This document shows, one piece after another, positions 8,588 to 19,874 of a DNA stretch of 64,000 nucleotides. The DNA is from Areca catechu (Eukaryota > Streptophyta > Magnoliopsida > Arecales > Arecaceae). Numbering within the stretch: position 1 is the first letter of the stretch; every line of letters begins with the position of its first letter. Location: contig CM038043.1 in the NCBI GenBank assembly GCA_021397845.1, positions 29,201,501 to 29,265,500 of the forward strand, written 5' to 3'. The position numbers and the translations under genes were made by a program. The notes under the pieces are model-generated. The model was given only the letters and a program-made list of their open reading frames with translations. It ran no database searches and was not told the origin of the DNA.

Positions 8588-9293
8588 TTATCCTGGCTCA
8601 GTCACTCCAAATTTTATAGTGGGTTCAGGATCTTTTTCTATGAGTTTCTTAATGATTTCAACCTTGGGTCTATCTTCATCACTCTTCTCCACTAGACTCA
8701 AATTCTGCCATTGGTCCAATAAATTATGGGTGTAAGATAGTGGTAGGTATTTCTCTCTAAGTCTAGCTTTCATGTCCCTCCAAGTTGCTATGGGTTCTTG
8801 TCCTCTTTGCCCTACTAGCCTCTCAACACTATTCCAAAATAACCTAGCCTGGTGAAGCAACCTAAGTTTGGCAAACTTAAATTTCATCCTTTCCATCATA
8901 GTGTACCAATCGAAGTATTGCTCCATGTCCTCCTCCCAATCTATGTACACCTTGGGATCTAGACTGCCATCGAAGGTAAGGGTTTTTAGTTTAATGTTTC
9001 TGATGGCCCTCTCTTCAAGGTCTATGATCTCCGATTGGATCTCCTAGGGTGGATCTTTTGGGTTGGGTTAAAACGGGGGCTCTCCTGGGTTCAGTCTCTA
9101 AGGTAGGATTACATTAAGGGTATTCCCTAGGGTGGGGAGGTGACTTAGATTCAAGTTCAGTGGAAGGCTCCCGTGTTCTCTCCAGAGTTTCTAGCCTTAT
9201 TTCAAATATGACTTCAAACTCATCAAACCTTTTGTTCAACCTAGCTAGATGTTTAGTGATGACCTTTAATGGATCCTCATGGTCGTTCTCCAT
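8588..9293 (-). pseudogene. Gy-2 gag (N-terminus and capsid core)
   Basis: Starts at the ATG on the minus strand at 9293 (MENDHEDPLKVITKHL). It breaks at a stop near 9117 and resumes as an open frame at 8950-8588. That frame holds the Ty3/gypsy capsid core (YIDWEEDMEQYFDWY, FAKLRL, EKYLPLSY). Unlike full gag it passes directly into an acidic segment and a stop without a zinc knuckle. Capsid core is present here but absent from Gy-1. Confidence 0.75.
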
Positions 9294-10367
9294 GGGTTCG
9301 CTGGGCTAGATAAGGACTGATAAGCTAATGGAATCATAATCTAGACTAGACATGCAACACACAATGAATAGTGCTACGGGTTTGCTAAACCTAGGAGTTT
9401 AATCAGAGTGGGTCAACGTTGAAGACACACAACACAACAACTAACCCTTTCACCGGCCAGGTAAGAGGTGGGAGTGTGGGAGGCCCCCCTTGCTTTCGTA
9501 ATGACCCAATTAAAGAACCACAACACATCTTTGGTCGTTTGACGCTAAACCTCTTGCCTTGGACACCAGCTTCCCAGTACTAAATGATGGGTTGCATGCA
9601 CTAGCTTTTCCAAAGTGGTTAAACCCGACTCATGGATATCCCTAATCTATTAGGTTGCTACTAGATTATAGATTAGGTTTGCGTTTGAAATGCACAGGTG
9701 GTTGTTTTTGGGCTAAGGAAAGGTAATGACTTCCTTCCTTTATCTTATGATATTGATGCCCTTAAGTTAGTTATGGAAATGATGACATACAAATAATCTA
9801 ATGAAATGTACCTAAGTTTTGTTTTTGGATTTTTGATGTATGCTAGCAAAAATAATATGCTGGAAATTAAAAAAAATATGAACCAAAATACAAAAATTAA
9901 ACTATATAGAAAATGAAAATGGGATGAGATGCACTTGCTGGAATTTTCAAAATAGAAATTTTTCTTAGATGGTAATCAGCCTTGTAGAAATTCTATAGAT
10001 TGAAATAAAATCTAAAAAATTATGGAAAATACTTATAATTATGAAGAATCCAACAAAATAAAAATCACAAAAATTTAATGTTCCTACAAGCAAAAACAAC
10101 TAAAATAGCAGACTATGTACTGATATGAAAAAAATACAGAAATTTGAAGATGCTAGATTCTAATGATGTAAAACTATTATTTTAGATTTAAAACTTATCT
10201 CCTTGTGTTCCCCTTCAAAGGTCAATCACATCGACACCTCTACATGCCATAGAAAATCCCCGTGGAATGGGATATGAGGGTCTTGTAGCCCTTCTTTTTC
10301 CTATGACCGGATGGCCATGGTGAACCATCCAATTCAAGTACTTAAGAAGATGCTAAGTCCTAACCAT
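9294..10367 (-). other. Gy-2 5' leader
   Basis: Non-coding leader on the minus strand. The part nearest gag (about 9330-9730) resembles the Gy-3 leader just before its gag (GCAAACC, ACCTGGCC, GGGTGGGAAGGT-type words). The remainder is AT-rich and shows nothing recognisable. Confidence 0.55.
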
Positions 10368-10379
10368 GCTCTGATACCA
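10368..10379 (-). promoter_or_regulatory. Primer-binding site of Gy-2
   Basis: GCTCTGATACCA on the plus strand is TGGTATCAGAGC on the minus strand, 4 bp from the LTR end at 10384. Confidence 0.9.
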
Positions 10380-10383
10380 AACA

Positions 10384-11848
10384 TGATGCGGTACCAACTA
10401 GAGGATAGGATGAGATGAAATGATGCAAGTAATTTTTCTTTTATGATTTTTAAGTTTTATTGAGGTTAAGGATTCCCGAAGATGAGCAAGAGTAGATCTA
10501 GGGTTTCTATAATATCAAGAACTTCAAGCAAGCAAATAAGTCCCTAAACAAGGATAAGAAGAGGGCCTCGGGATTGAAAAATCCCGTAGGACTTAGCTCT
10601 TGGATCAATACCAACTTAGGATTTTAGGGTTGCAAACCTTGTAAAGCTCTGATGCACTAGATGCCAAGTTCACTCGCTCTCGCGGATGCGGCCTGGAGGA
10701 TCAAGCCTTTAACCTTGCGAATGCACCGGCTTTCCATCCAGAGGTCGCGAAGGCAAGGGAGACCGACTCTATATCCGTGGCACCTGGAGGACCTGCGAGC
10801 AATCAAGATCAATGTTAGGGGTCAACAAAAAACAAGAAGCAATGAAGGAGTAAAAGTTGAAGATGGTGGTGTTGGGGGATCTTCTTGCTATGCGCCCAGA
10901 TGGATCATCCAGATGGCCTCCGAACTCGAAGATGGAAGATGGCTTGTACGGAAGAGATGGTAGCTTAGGGCCTCACACCCCTCAACGCCCGAAGGCAAAG
11001 GCGCTCCCTCACGGAGATCGACGTTCTTAAAGAATGAAGGCAAACTAGAAGAATATCACTCAAACTTTTCTTTTTTCATTCATTCAAAATTTGTCCATAC
11101 AAGGGAGGGGTAAGGCCCTTTATATAGGCACATTAAAACCCATTCAAATTCAAATGAAAAAAATACAAAGCTCCATGAAGAGGGTGCCTAAATTCAGATT
11201 TCTTTTTCTCTTGGCCGACCAAGGTTTTGTGGCTTGATTTGGGGCTTGAAAGATGGGAGTTGTCTCCTTGATTTTTGGGTCAATGCATTTCTTCCATAGC
11301 CGACCAAGCTCTTTAGGAAGTAAGCTTGATATGGGGCTTGAAACAAGGATCATGTCTCCATTACCCATTGACCTTCCTTGGCTGCCCATAGCTCCTTTGG
11401 AAAGAGGCTTGATAGGTGGAGGGAAGGGAGGAAAGAATCAAGGAATGGTGCCCACAAATTCAGCATTTCCTTCTTGCCTTGGCCGCCCACTTGTCATGGT
11501 GATGTGGTGCTACATGGGATGGATGAGGTGGAACTCAAGGGCTGAAGAGGCATCTTTCAAAGATTGGGAGATGGTTTGACCTTTTAATAAATGGACTAGA
11601 CCAAATGACCACTCCAAGCTTGGGCCCAATCTTCAAATAGACTTAGACTAGAACCAACTTAGCTAAATATAGGACCCACTGATCCAACTTGACCAAATTG
11701 ATCAAGGTACAGGACTAAAGCAAAAATACATGACATAATTAAAAATTTCTTAGGCTTGAAGCCTTATTACAGAACCCAATAGACTAAACCCTAATCCAAG
11801 ATCCTCAGAGGGTTGAGGAGCCTCTATCTGATCCTGGTGCCCACACCA
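10384..11848 (-). repeat. Gy-2 5' LTR
   Basis: 1465 bp bounded by TG and CA. On the minus strand it starts TGGTGTGGGCACCA (a short inverted repeat) and ends CCGCATCA. TATATAAAG lies on the minus strand at 11118-11126, with CTCCGTGAGGGAG (minus strand) at 11004-11016. The GTGAGGCCC words near 10970 are shared with the T-1 LTR, so the two LTR families are related in their R/U5 parts. Confidence 0.85.
11118..11126 (-). promoter_or_regulatory. TATA box of Gy-2 LTR
   Basis: CTTTATATA on the plus strand, so TATATAAAG in the direction of transcription. It lies upstream of the shared CTCCGTGAGGGAG motif, as in the other LTRs here. Confidence 0.6.
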
Positions 11849-12547
11849 CCACCTCCAAACCCTAGGCCGCCATCACCATATTCCATCCTCCCTTAGTCGC
11901 CAACCATCATCTCCTTTGAAACCCTAATCACCAACATCTGATCTCTTTCCCAGGCATCTTCATCCTCCTGTTAGGCATCTCCATCTCAGGCCACCCTCCA
12001 GAGTTCAAGCATCTACATCAACAGACCACCAGCCACCCTAGCAACCCTTCCATCTCTCTTCTTTTCTATCTTCTTGTTATATATTTTTCTCATCATCTGT
12101 GACCCTAATCTTTGATGTTTGTAGGATCCCTCTGGTGAAACTGTCCTTGGAAGAGGCTTTCCTTGCCCCTGAGACTAGTTGATAAAAAGCTAGCGGATCC
12201 GCGGGAGCAAGACTTTGTCATCCAGGCACCGATCCAGAGTGCTAAGAGACCTCATCTATGACAAGAAAGACATCGTTGCCAGGTATTTGAACCATACCCT
12301 TTCTTTAGATATGTTTTATTGAAATTGAACAAGCTCTAATTAGTGGTTTCTTAACCCTAGGGTCCTATTTTTTTTATCTGTTTGTTAGTCTTAATCTGCA
12401 AGTAGTAGCTTTTAGTCCTTACATCATCTCCTAGTTTGTTCTTCATCTCTTTTTCGGGAACAAACTTCACATTAAATCTAAAAATTAATTTCTCACTTTA
12501 ATCTACTATTTTTTTATGTTCATCCCTTGTATACTGGTACAGCATCA
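11849..12547 (+). repeat. Gy-3 5' LTR, downstream part
   Basis: Matches the Gy-3 3' LTR from about 53838 to its end, with the same run of CTCCAAACCCTA, CATCACCATATTCCATC and GTTCTTCATCTC words and an equivalent CATCA terminus. The upstream part of this LTR must lie left of Gy-2. Confidence 0.9.
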
Positions 12548-12550
12548 GTT

Positions 12551-12562
12551 TGGTATCAGAGC
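12551..12562 (+). promoter_or_regulatory. Primer-binding site of Gy-3
   Basis: TGGTATCAGAGC, 3 bp after the LTR end; initiator Met-tRNA type. Confidence 0.92.
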
Positions 12563-13613
12563 TTAGGATTAGGGCATGTTCATGCATCACTTAACCACCA
12601 AGAAATATAAAAAAATAATTTTTGCATGCTGAATTCTGCATTAGTAGTCTAAACCTAGGGCTAATTTCCCATCAAAACCTTGCTATTTTTCTCTAATTTT
12701 TGTATCAATTGATCTCTGATTAGTCCCCTTATTTTTTTCAATTTTATTTTAATTTTTCAGATCTGAAAACACAAAAGACAAAACCCTAACAAAGAAACAT
12801 TGTTTGCTGAAATTTCTGCATGCTTAGATTAGGGTTGAAATTAATTTACAATCAAACCCCCCAAACCCAAGTCTCTTTAAACTTAAATTCTTGTTGCTAA
12901 TCACTATTAGGTCTGTCATCTGTAGAAAAAAAAACTGAAAAAAATAGAAAAAAAAAATCCGCAAAAGAAAACCCTAAAAACATTGCTTGCTGAAATTTTC
13001 TGCACATTAGTTTAGGGCTGAAATTAGTTTACATTAAAACCCTCCAACATAATTTTCTTGCACTTAATTAAACCGAAACTAATCTTCATTAATCTTCCAT
13101 CAGCATAAAATACAAAAAAAGAAATTATTTTCTGCAATTTTTTTGATTTTTAGTCTCATATTGCATTAGGGTTTCATGTGTGTGCATGCATCCATAAACA
13201 AATCTAAGGGCACTTCTACTCTGTCAGATCAGGGAAGGATTTCATCACCTTTCCTGGGCCTAAAACAACAACCCTGCATTTGAACCCAAGCCTAACTAAA
13301 ATCAAGTAGAAACCTAATTGATCTAGGGACACCAATAGGTCCAGTCTATGGTTTGTGAGAAAGCTAGTGCACCTAATCCCCCAATTATTTCTTGAATCGG
13401 GTGTCTAGGCTAGAGGTCCAGAGGCAAAAGCCCTAAGTGGACTCGTTGTTTTTAATTAGGACTCTACGAGAGTAGGGGGAACCTTCCACGACCCTACCTC
13501 TTACCTGGCCAGTGGAAAGGATAATTGCTGAATTGGTTGTAAGTTGAGCTGACTCATTTTACCTGGACTTTTAAGTTTAGCAAACCCCTAGTTCGATTTG
13601 TCTGCTTGATTGC
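12563..13613 (+). other. Gy-3 5' leader
   Basis: AT-rich non-coding leader. It contains two similar segments (about 12760-12860 and 12950-13040) that share AAAACCCTAA, CATTG(T/C)TTGCTGAAATTT and TAGTTTAGGG-type words, a likely internal duplication of about 190 bp spacing. The last 250 bp resemble the leaders of Gy-2 and, less closely, of Gy-1 and Gy-4. Confidence 0.6.
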
Positions 13614-14545
13614 ATGACCACTAGATCAGGAGCCCAATACCATCTATCTCAATCCCAACCCAATTTAACCATAGAACTCAATCTTGAAACCTTACTGAAG
13701 ATCATGAATGACCAGTTTGCCCAACTGACCCAATTGAATACCCAAACGAATAATAGGCTTACCCAAATAGAAGGTCATTTAGAAAACCTAGAGAGAACCC
13801 AAGAGACCAACACTAAACCCGAGCCTGAGTCACCTCTTCCTACACCTCCCAACCTTAGGAGAGTCCCACACCCTGACCTAATCTGGAAATCCAATCCTAG
13901 GAGACCCCCATACCATGACCCATTCTTGGAGCCCAACCATAGGAGACCCAATCTTGACTTCTTTGACCAGGATGAGAGAGCCATTAGGAACATCAGGCTA
14001 GAAGCACCCAAATTTGATGGCAGTCTTGATCTTAAGGTTTACATAGATTGGGAAGGAGACATGGACCAATATTTTGAATGGTATGAGATGAGTGAGGAGA
14101 GGAAGTCCAAATTTGCCAAACTTAGGTTAGTCCGCCAGGCAAGGCTATACTGGGGGAATGTTGAGCGCATAATTAGACAATGAGAAGAATTCCCATAGTC
14201 ACCTGGAGAGCTATGAAGCTGAAGCTTAGGGACAAATACCTTCCTGCATCCTATCAATAAAGACTCCTAGATCAATGGTAGATGCTAAGTCAGGGAAATA
14301 GGACTGTGTCAGAATACATAGCCAAGTTTGATGAGTTTTCCATGAGGTGTAGCATAGATGAGTTTGAATCTGTGACCTTGTCTAGGTTTAGGGATGGACT
14401 TCATGGTGATATCTAGAGAGAGTTATTCTTGAGGGAGGTCCATGATCTTGAGCAAGCCTACAAAATAGCTAGGGACTTTGAGAGATTCCAAAGGGGGCCT
14501 ATAACCCATCGGCCTTAGCCCATTAGGACTAGTGCCCCAAACCTA
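13614..14545 (+). pseudogene. Gy-3 gag, first part
   Basis: Starts MTTRSGAQYHLSQSQPN and runs 189 codons through a proline- and arginine-rich segment into the capsid core (YIDWEGDMDQYFEWYEM, FAKLRLVRQARLYW). A shift near 14180 then needs another frame for LRDKYLPASY, SEYIAKFDEFSMRC and RELFLREVHDLEQAYKIARDF, with several stops. Gag would form the particle that packages element RNA. Co-1 interrupts it at 14551. Confidence 0.85.
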
Positions 14546-14550
14546 GACCT
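14546..14550. repeat. Target-site duplication of Co-1, left copy
   Basis: GACCT, identical to 27168-27172. Confidence 0.95.
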
Positions 14551-16770
14551 TGATGGGAATTCTCCCAGGGTGCTGGGAATCATGCAGCATGCGGAAGTGA
14601 ATTTCAAAACAAAAATTCAAAGCATGAAACCCTAATTGGCTAGAAAACCCTAATTCCCAGGAACCCCTTATGCAATACCAATTAATGAAACATAAATGGA
14701 GTCAGAAAAACATTCCTGGATCGCTGAAATCCAATCCTTTCCACGAGGCTCACAAGTGCAAGCCCTCCAATGGTGATCCACATAGGAATCAATCCTAGGA
14801 ACCTCTTCCTTGTAGGTTGCTTGATCAATTGGGACTCTTCTGTTGGACTTTCTTCCTTCGGCACCCTCTCCTTCCTTGCTTAGACCTTTGCCCTCCAGTA
14901 AAGCACTCTAAGCCCTCTCTAAAATCTTTCTTCCCACTTTCTATGAATTCCTAATTCCCTTCCTAAACCATTGTCTTAAAATGGCGGACTTAAATGAAGA
15001 CCTAAGTCCTAACAAGGGAAGGAAGAGACAAGGTGGATAGATGTGAGAGTGTAAGAAAGAAACCAAAAATATATTCATCCCATCGAAAAAAATACCGATC
15101 GCTATTTATAGAAGATTGGGAGGTGCTAAATAAGCCTTTTCATCAGCCTTTGATCTGTCCAAACACAGATCAAATAAGACCCTTCACTAAGAAGGAGTCC
15201 TATCTCGAAACACCATGTCCCTTTACGTGCCAACCACCTAATTTATGTCCCTTCATTTTTTTATCCGACTTCTCCCTTTGCCACTTGGCATTTATAGTTA
15301 AAATGAAGCCAAGGGACGTGACTAATGAATGAGAAGCATTAGTGATTCAAAAGGACTTATAATGAAAGGACTCTGCTTACTTTAATTAGCACCAAAGTGA
15401 AGAGATGCGACTCTTCACTTTGCGCTAACGTCTCCATGCCATATGACACCTTTGACCTAGTCAAAGTAAATGCAATATGAGTGTCATATGAAAGGGCATT
15501 AAGTCTACTTCCCAACCATATAATTTGTTTTTAGATTGGAGGTCAATTGGTCCTTGCACCCCCTTTTGAATGCATATGTGTCACTTAGGCATCAAAAGTC
15601 CCTTGCCTTTTGGAGTCTTCATATATGGTGCATAAAATGTCCAAAAATATCAGATAAAATCTGATAAATTCATCCCACTTATGACTAAACCCAATCCAGG
15701 TCTCTCATAAATTGGTTAGTCCATTTAGCAACCTTTCATATCCAATTCAATTGGGTTAAGAGATTAGGTCAGCCTACACATGCTAGTGTGCAATCTAGCT
15801 AACCAATTAGGATCCCTTGACACTAATTAAATGACAATTAAGTTCCTAGGCTGACTCCCTAATGTGTGTGACCCATTGGGTTCCACATCTAGCTAGCAGT
15901 AGGTTTAGGTTTGAGCTGTTTCGATCCGATCGAACTTGATTTACCTAATTTGGTCAAATTGGCTCACCTAATTATCCAATTCAAATCACACATCGAATTG
16001 ACTCATGAAACCAAATCAATTGATTCATGAAAACCTACAAGATAAGATTGATGTCTAGCAATGTATCATGCCTACCCAGAAGATGAAAACCTCAGTAGAA
16101 ATTATCAAAATACCCTTCAGTAGTAAGTTACGATGCAATTCAATCTTTTGATCTCCCATTATCCCAATTAAGTGATAGGTATGGATATATGTCAAACCAT
16201 AACACTTAATCATATCAAGTCTCATCTCGATCATGAGGACTCAGTTGATGACTGATTAGAAACCAATTATAATCTCATCCTACTTTGATCAAAGGCTCCT
16301 TGAGTCACTCATCGAAGAGATTGCATAGGATACTAATTTCTCTTACTAGAAAAGATCGATTCCTTATTGGTCCACTCACATCCTTCGTGCACCTTCCACC
16401 ATACCAAGAACACCTCGTACATGTTGCAATGGCATGAATGAGTATGAACCAAAGTATGGCTTAGTGTGCACATGGAACCATGGTGACCTCAGGTCTAAAG
16501 ATCACATGCACAACTTCTACTCTGGGATCTATCTTTTGACAAGTTGTAAGACTTCCATAAGATAGTCCCGGTGCGGATCAGTTCAGTGTACTCATACCCT
16601 GATGAGCACCCTTATCCTTGTATTAGTGTCTCTACACAAGTGGTTGTGAGATCAACCACCCTCATCAACTGAGCAAACATAGGATAAGCTAGTCTTTCAA
16701 GATTCATCGATCCATGAATCTATGGTCCAATGACTAGGAACATTCTAGATTAAGGTTTATAGAAATTAGA
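14551..16770 (-). repeat. Co-1 3' LTR, first plus-strand part
   Basis: Starts TGATGGGAATTCTCCC, matching 24747 onward. It is cut at 16770 by T-1 and resumes at 19553. It is non-coding; short open frames inside (for example near 14682-14864 and 15033-15332) also occur in diverged form in the other LTR and are not supported as genes. Confidence 0.92.
16766..16770. repeat. Target-site duplication of T-1, left copy
   Basis: TTAGA; the right copy at 19553-19557 reads TTAGG, one mismatch. Confidence 0.7.
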
Positions 16771-18177
16771 TGTTGTGGGACTGAGATGGAAGTATCGTCG
16801 AAGAGCTGAGAAGTCTCCAGAGATTAGGGTCAAGAACGGGATAACCAGGGCCTCACTCCCCTCGATGTCCTGAAGGATAAAGGCAAACAAGGCCTCACAC
16901 CCCTCGATGTCCTGCAGAACAAAGGCAAACAAGGCCTCACACCCCTCGATGTCCCACTGGACAAAGGCAAATAGGGCCTTACACCCCTCGATGTCTCGCA
17001 GGACAAAGGCATAGAGTCTTACACCACTCGATGCTTGAAGGCGAAGGTAAAACGGGCCTCACACCCACTCCCTCATGGAGGTCGACGTTCTCAAAGAACG
17101 AAGGCAACACTATCGGGCCTCTCACCCTCCCCGCCCATGCGGGGGCGAACACTACCGAGCCTCTTACCCTCCCCACCCTTGTGGGGGCGAACAAAGAAAA
17201 AACAATCTTCTAAAAAAAATTATTTTATTCTTCACCAGCTTTCAAATACAAGTGGGGGATGCCTTTATCTTATTAAATTTAGGACCCATACATGGAATAT
17301 TTATTTATTTATTTATTTATATTTTATTGTTATTATTATATATTTTTTGAATCCTAAATTGTGTGCTTTGAGAGTCGTGCAAAGCTACATCTGATGGTTG
17401 GAGTGTTAAAGGGAAATCGATGGTGTGGGGTGTGAGGATTTGGAGGAGGAGGAGATGGTGCTCATGGGCGAGGTGGATGCCGGATGGGCCAGCGGATCCC
17501 GAGGGATGGACACTATTGTGTGGGGCAGGGGCATGTCGTTGATCTGCCATTTGAGCGCCTGTGACCGTGGAATAGAGGATCACTTGTGATGGTGCTCGTG
17601 GACGAGGCACAGGGCTGACGGGCTGGCGAATCTAGTGGGATCTGATGGTGTTTATGGTGGCTGGGCGGTGGTTGTGGGAGAGAGGGGTGCGGCACGAAGA
17701 TGGGAGATGGGCTTCATGGTTGCGGGCGACTTGACGAGCGGAGGGGTTCCCGGTTGCAGGCATGGTGGATACGTCTGAGGTCTGGTGGGGACGGCTTTGG
17801 CAGTGGTGGAGGGCGGCGCATGGGTGGAGCCAAAGGGGTGGATGGCCATGGGAGGAGTCGTAGGGGCACACGGCCATGGGATTCGCCGGCGTTCCCACGA
17901 GGAGATCGACGTTGGGGGGGGAGGTGGACGGCTATCGGGGTCGCCGATGGTTGGGCATGGTAGATCCAGGATGCACAGGAAGAAAAATGGAAGTTCTGAG
18001 AGATTCTGGGAGGAAGAAGATGACAGGGATAACCTAGGGATAGTTTGGGGATAAGTTTGGAATAAAATTGGAATAACAGGAATAAGTGGAATAGCTAGAA
18101 TAAGAAAATATGAAATAAAATATAAAAATTTAGAAAAGAAAAAGGAAAAACCTGGATGGGTTTTGATGTCCCCATCA
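16771..18177 (-). repeat. T-1 3' LTR (longer copy)
   Basis: 1407 bp. It is about 150 bp longer than its partner mainly because of extra copies of a 42-bp repeat at 16843-17062. A GC-rich stretch at 17450-17990 gives several overlapping open frames on both strands. These are low-complexity, glycine/arginine or proline-rich, and broken in the other LTR, so I do not call them genes. A TTTA microsatellite lies near 17299-17320. Confidence 0.82.
16843..17062. repeat. 42-bp tandem repeats in T-1 LTR
   Basis: About five units, each with GGCCTCACACCCCTCGATGT followed by a variable part and AAAGGCAAA. Unit starts are near 16843, 16885, 16927, 16969 and 17011. The other LTR has about two units near 18371-18450. 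The array lies next to the shared CTCCATGAGGGAG motif (17068-17080, minus strand). Confidence 0.85.
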
Positions 18178-18296
18178 TTTCTCTGAGGTGGGAAAAACTC
18201 GACTCCGTCGATTCAGGCTCACTGCAATTTTTTTTTCCAATTTTTTCTCTTCTTTTATTTTCTCTTACCCTAATCCTCTCCTGCTCTGATACCAGA
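18178..18296 (-). other. T-1 interior
   Basis: Only 119 bp. On the minus strand it runs from the primer site (18294-18283) through a purine-rich stretch to TCAGAGAA before the 3' LTR. That end is a weak polypurine tract. No open frame. Confidence 0.75.
18283..18294 (-). promoter_or_regulatory. Primer-binding site of T-1
   Basis: GCTCTGATACCA on the plus strand, 2 bp from the LTR at 18297; initiator Met-tRNA type. It fixes the orientation of T-1. Confidence 0.88.
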
Positions 18297-19552
18297 TGAT
18301 GCGGACTGAGATGGGAGGATCGTCGAAGGCCCGAGAAGTCTCTAGGGACTAGGGTCAAGAACGGGATAACCAGGGCTTCACACCCCTCGATGTCTCGTAG
18401 GAAAAGGCATATGGTCACACACCCCTTGACGGGCGAAGGCAAAACGGGCCTCACACTCACTCCCTCATGGTTGTCGACGTTCTCAAAGAATGAAGGCAAC
18501 ACTACTAGGCCTCTCACCCTCCCCACCCATGCGGGGGCGAACGAAAAAATACAATCTTCTCAAAAAAAATTATTTTATTCTTCACCAGCTTTCAAATACA
18601 AGTGGGGGATGCCTTTATATAGGCTTATATAATTTAGGACCCATACATGAAATTTTTATTTCTTAGTTATTTGTTTATTTATATTTTATTTTTTTTATTA
18701 TACATATATTTTTTGAATCCTAAATTATGTGCTTTGATATTTGTGCAAAGCTGCATCCGGATAGTTGGAGTGCCACAGGGAAATCGATGGTGTGGGGCAT
18801 GAGGATTTGGAGGAGGAGGAGGTGCTCGCGGGCGAGGCAGATGGCGGACAAGCTGGCAGATCCTGGGGAATGGTCGTGACTATGTGGGGTCGGGGCATGT
18901 AGTTGATCTGCCATTTGATGCTTATGACCATGAAACAGAGGATCGCCTGTGACCGTGCTCACAGGAGAGGTGGAGGGCAGACAGGCCGGTGGATCCAGTG
19001 GGATCCGATGGTGTTGATGGCAGCTGGGTGGTGGTCATGTGAAAGAGGGGCACAGCATGGAGATGGGAGATGGGCTTCATGATTGCAGGCTGATTGACGA
19101 GTGGAGGGGTTACCTGTTGCAGGCGTTGTGGATACGGGTTAAGGTCCGGTGGAGATGGCTCGGGCAGCGGTGGACGGTGGCGCATGGGCGGAGCCGCATG
19201 GGCAGACGGCCATTGGAGGAGCCGCATGGGTGCACAGTCGTGGGCGGTTCTGTGGGATTCACTAGCGTTCCCACGAGGAGATCGACACCAGGGGGGAGGT
19301 GGACGGATGTCGGGGTCACCGGTGGTCGTGCATGGCAGATCCAGGATGGATGGGAAGAAAAATGGAAGTTCTGGGAGATTCTAGGAGGAAGAAGAAGACA
19401 GGGATAACCTAGGGATAGTTTGGGGATAAGTCTGGAATAAAATTGGAATAACAGGAATAGCTGGAATAGCTGGAATAAGAAAATATGAAATAAAATACAA
19501 AAATTTAGAAAAGAAAAAAGAAAAATATGGATGGGTTTTGATGTCCCCATCA
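18297..19552 (-). repeat. T-1 5' LTR
   Basis: 1256 bp. TATATAAAG lies on the minus strand at 18613-18621, while the partner LTR has a mutated version (GCCTTTATCTTATTA). The shared CTCC-TGAGGGAG motif is degenerate at 18460-18472. The right part, TGATGTCCCCATCA, matches 18164-18177. Confidence 0.82.
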
Positions 19553-19749
19553 TTAGGTCTCATTGTTATTTTATCATAACCCTAATTTCATTACCCTATT
19601 ATGGGTTTCATCATAATCAACAAAAACATGACACATCAGTATATGATGAATCAAATGCCTTTTACTAATATAAAAAAATTGTCACACATGAGATGGAAGT
19701 TTACATAAAGGCCCTCATAATGATTGGTTCTTAGGGCACTTTTCTATCA
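19553..19749 (-). repeat. Co-1 3' LTR, second plus-strand part
   Basis: Continues the Co-1 LTR after T-1 and ends TTTTCTATCA, as at 27167. The first five bases are the right duplication of T-1. Confidence 0.92.
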
Positions 19750-19766
19750 AACTCCCACTTGCACTA
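19750..19766 (-). promoter_or_regulatory. Polypurine tract of Co-1
   Basis: On the minus strand AGTGCAAGTGGGAGTT lies against the 3' LTR. It is the usual copia GTGGGAG tract and matches Co-2. Confidence 0.85.
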
Positions 19767-19874
19767 AAGCCAATCATCCTTGTATTTTATGCCCATACAA
19801 TCTAAGTGACGATCTAACTACTGCTAGGCTAATGTTTTAGTGAACGGGTCTGCTATATTGTTCTTTGTGTCAAC

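Larger units (their letters stand above)
7996..11848 (-). mobile_element. Gy-2: 5' half of a non-autonomous Ty3/gypsy element
   Basis: On the minus strand: LTR (11848 to 10384), initiator Met-tRNA primer site, leader, gag (from 9293) and diverged pol relics down to 7996, where the Gy-0 LTR interrupts it. The rest, with the other LTR, should lie left of the window. The same degraded integrase stretch as in Gy-1 is present, so the two belong to one non-autonomous lineage although their LTRs differ. It sits in the 5' LTR of Gy-3; the flanking CCACC at 11849-11853 is the expected duplication. Confidence 0.8.
16771..19552 (-). mobile_element. T-1: LTR element with a 119-bp interior
   Basis: Two homologous LTRs (16771-18177 and 18297-19552) start TG and end CCCCATCA on the plus strand. 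They flank only 119 bp, which holds a perfect initiator-Met primer site on the minus strand right beside the right-hand LTR. There is no coding capacity. This is the plan of a TRIM-type non-autonomous element, but with LTRs far longer than the usual few hundred bases. It lies in the Co-1 3' LTR. The alternative, a large internal deletion of a gypsy element, is possible. Confidence 0.8.

Noticed and set aside
17700..17963. Overlapping glycine/arginine-rich and proline/histidine-rich frames in a GC-rich part of T-1.
   Set aside because: Low complexity and present on both strands at once. The frames are broken or shifted in the partner LTR. They reflect base composition.
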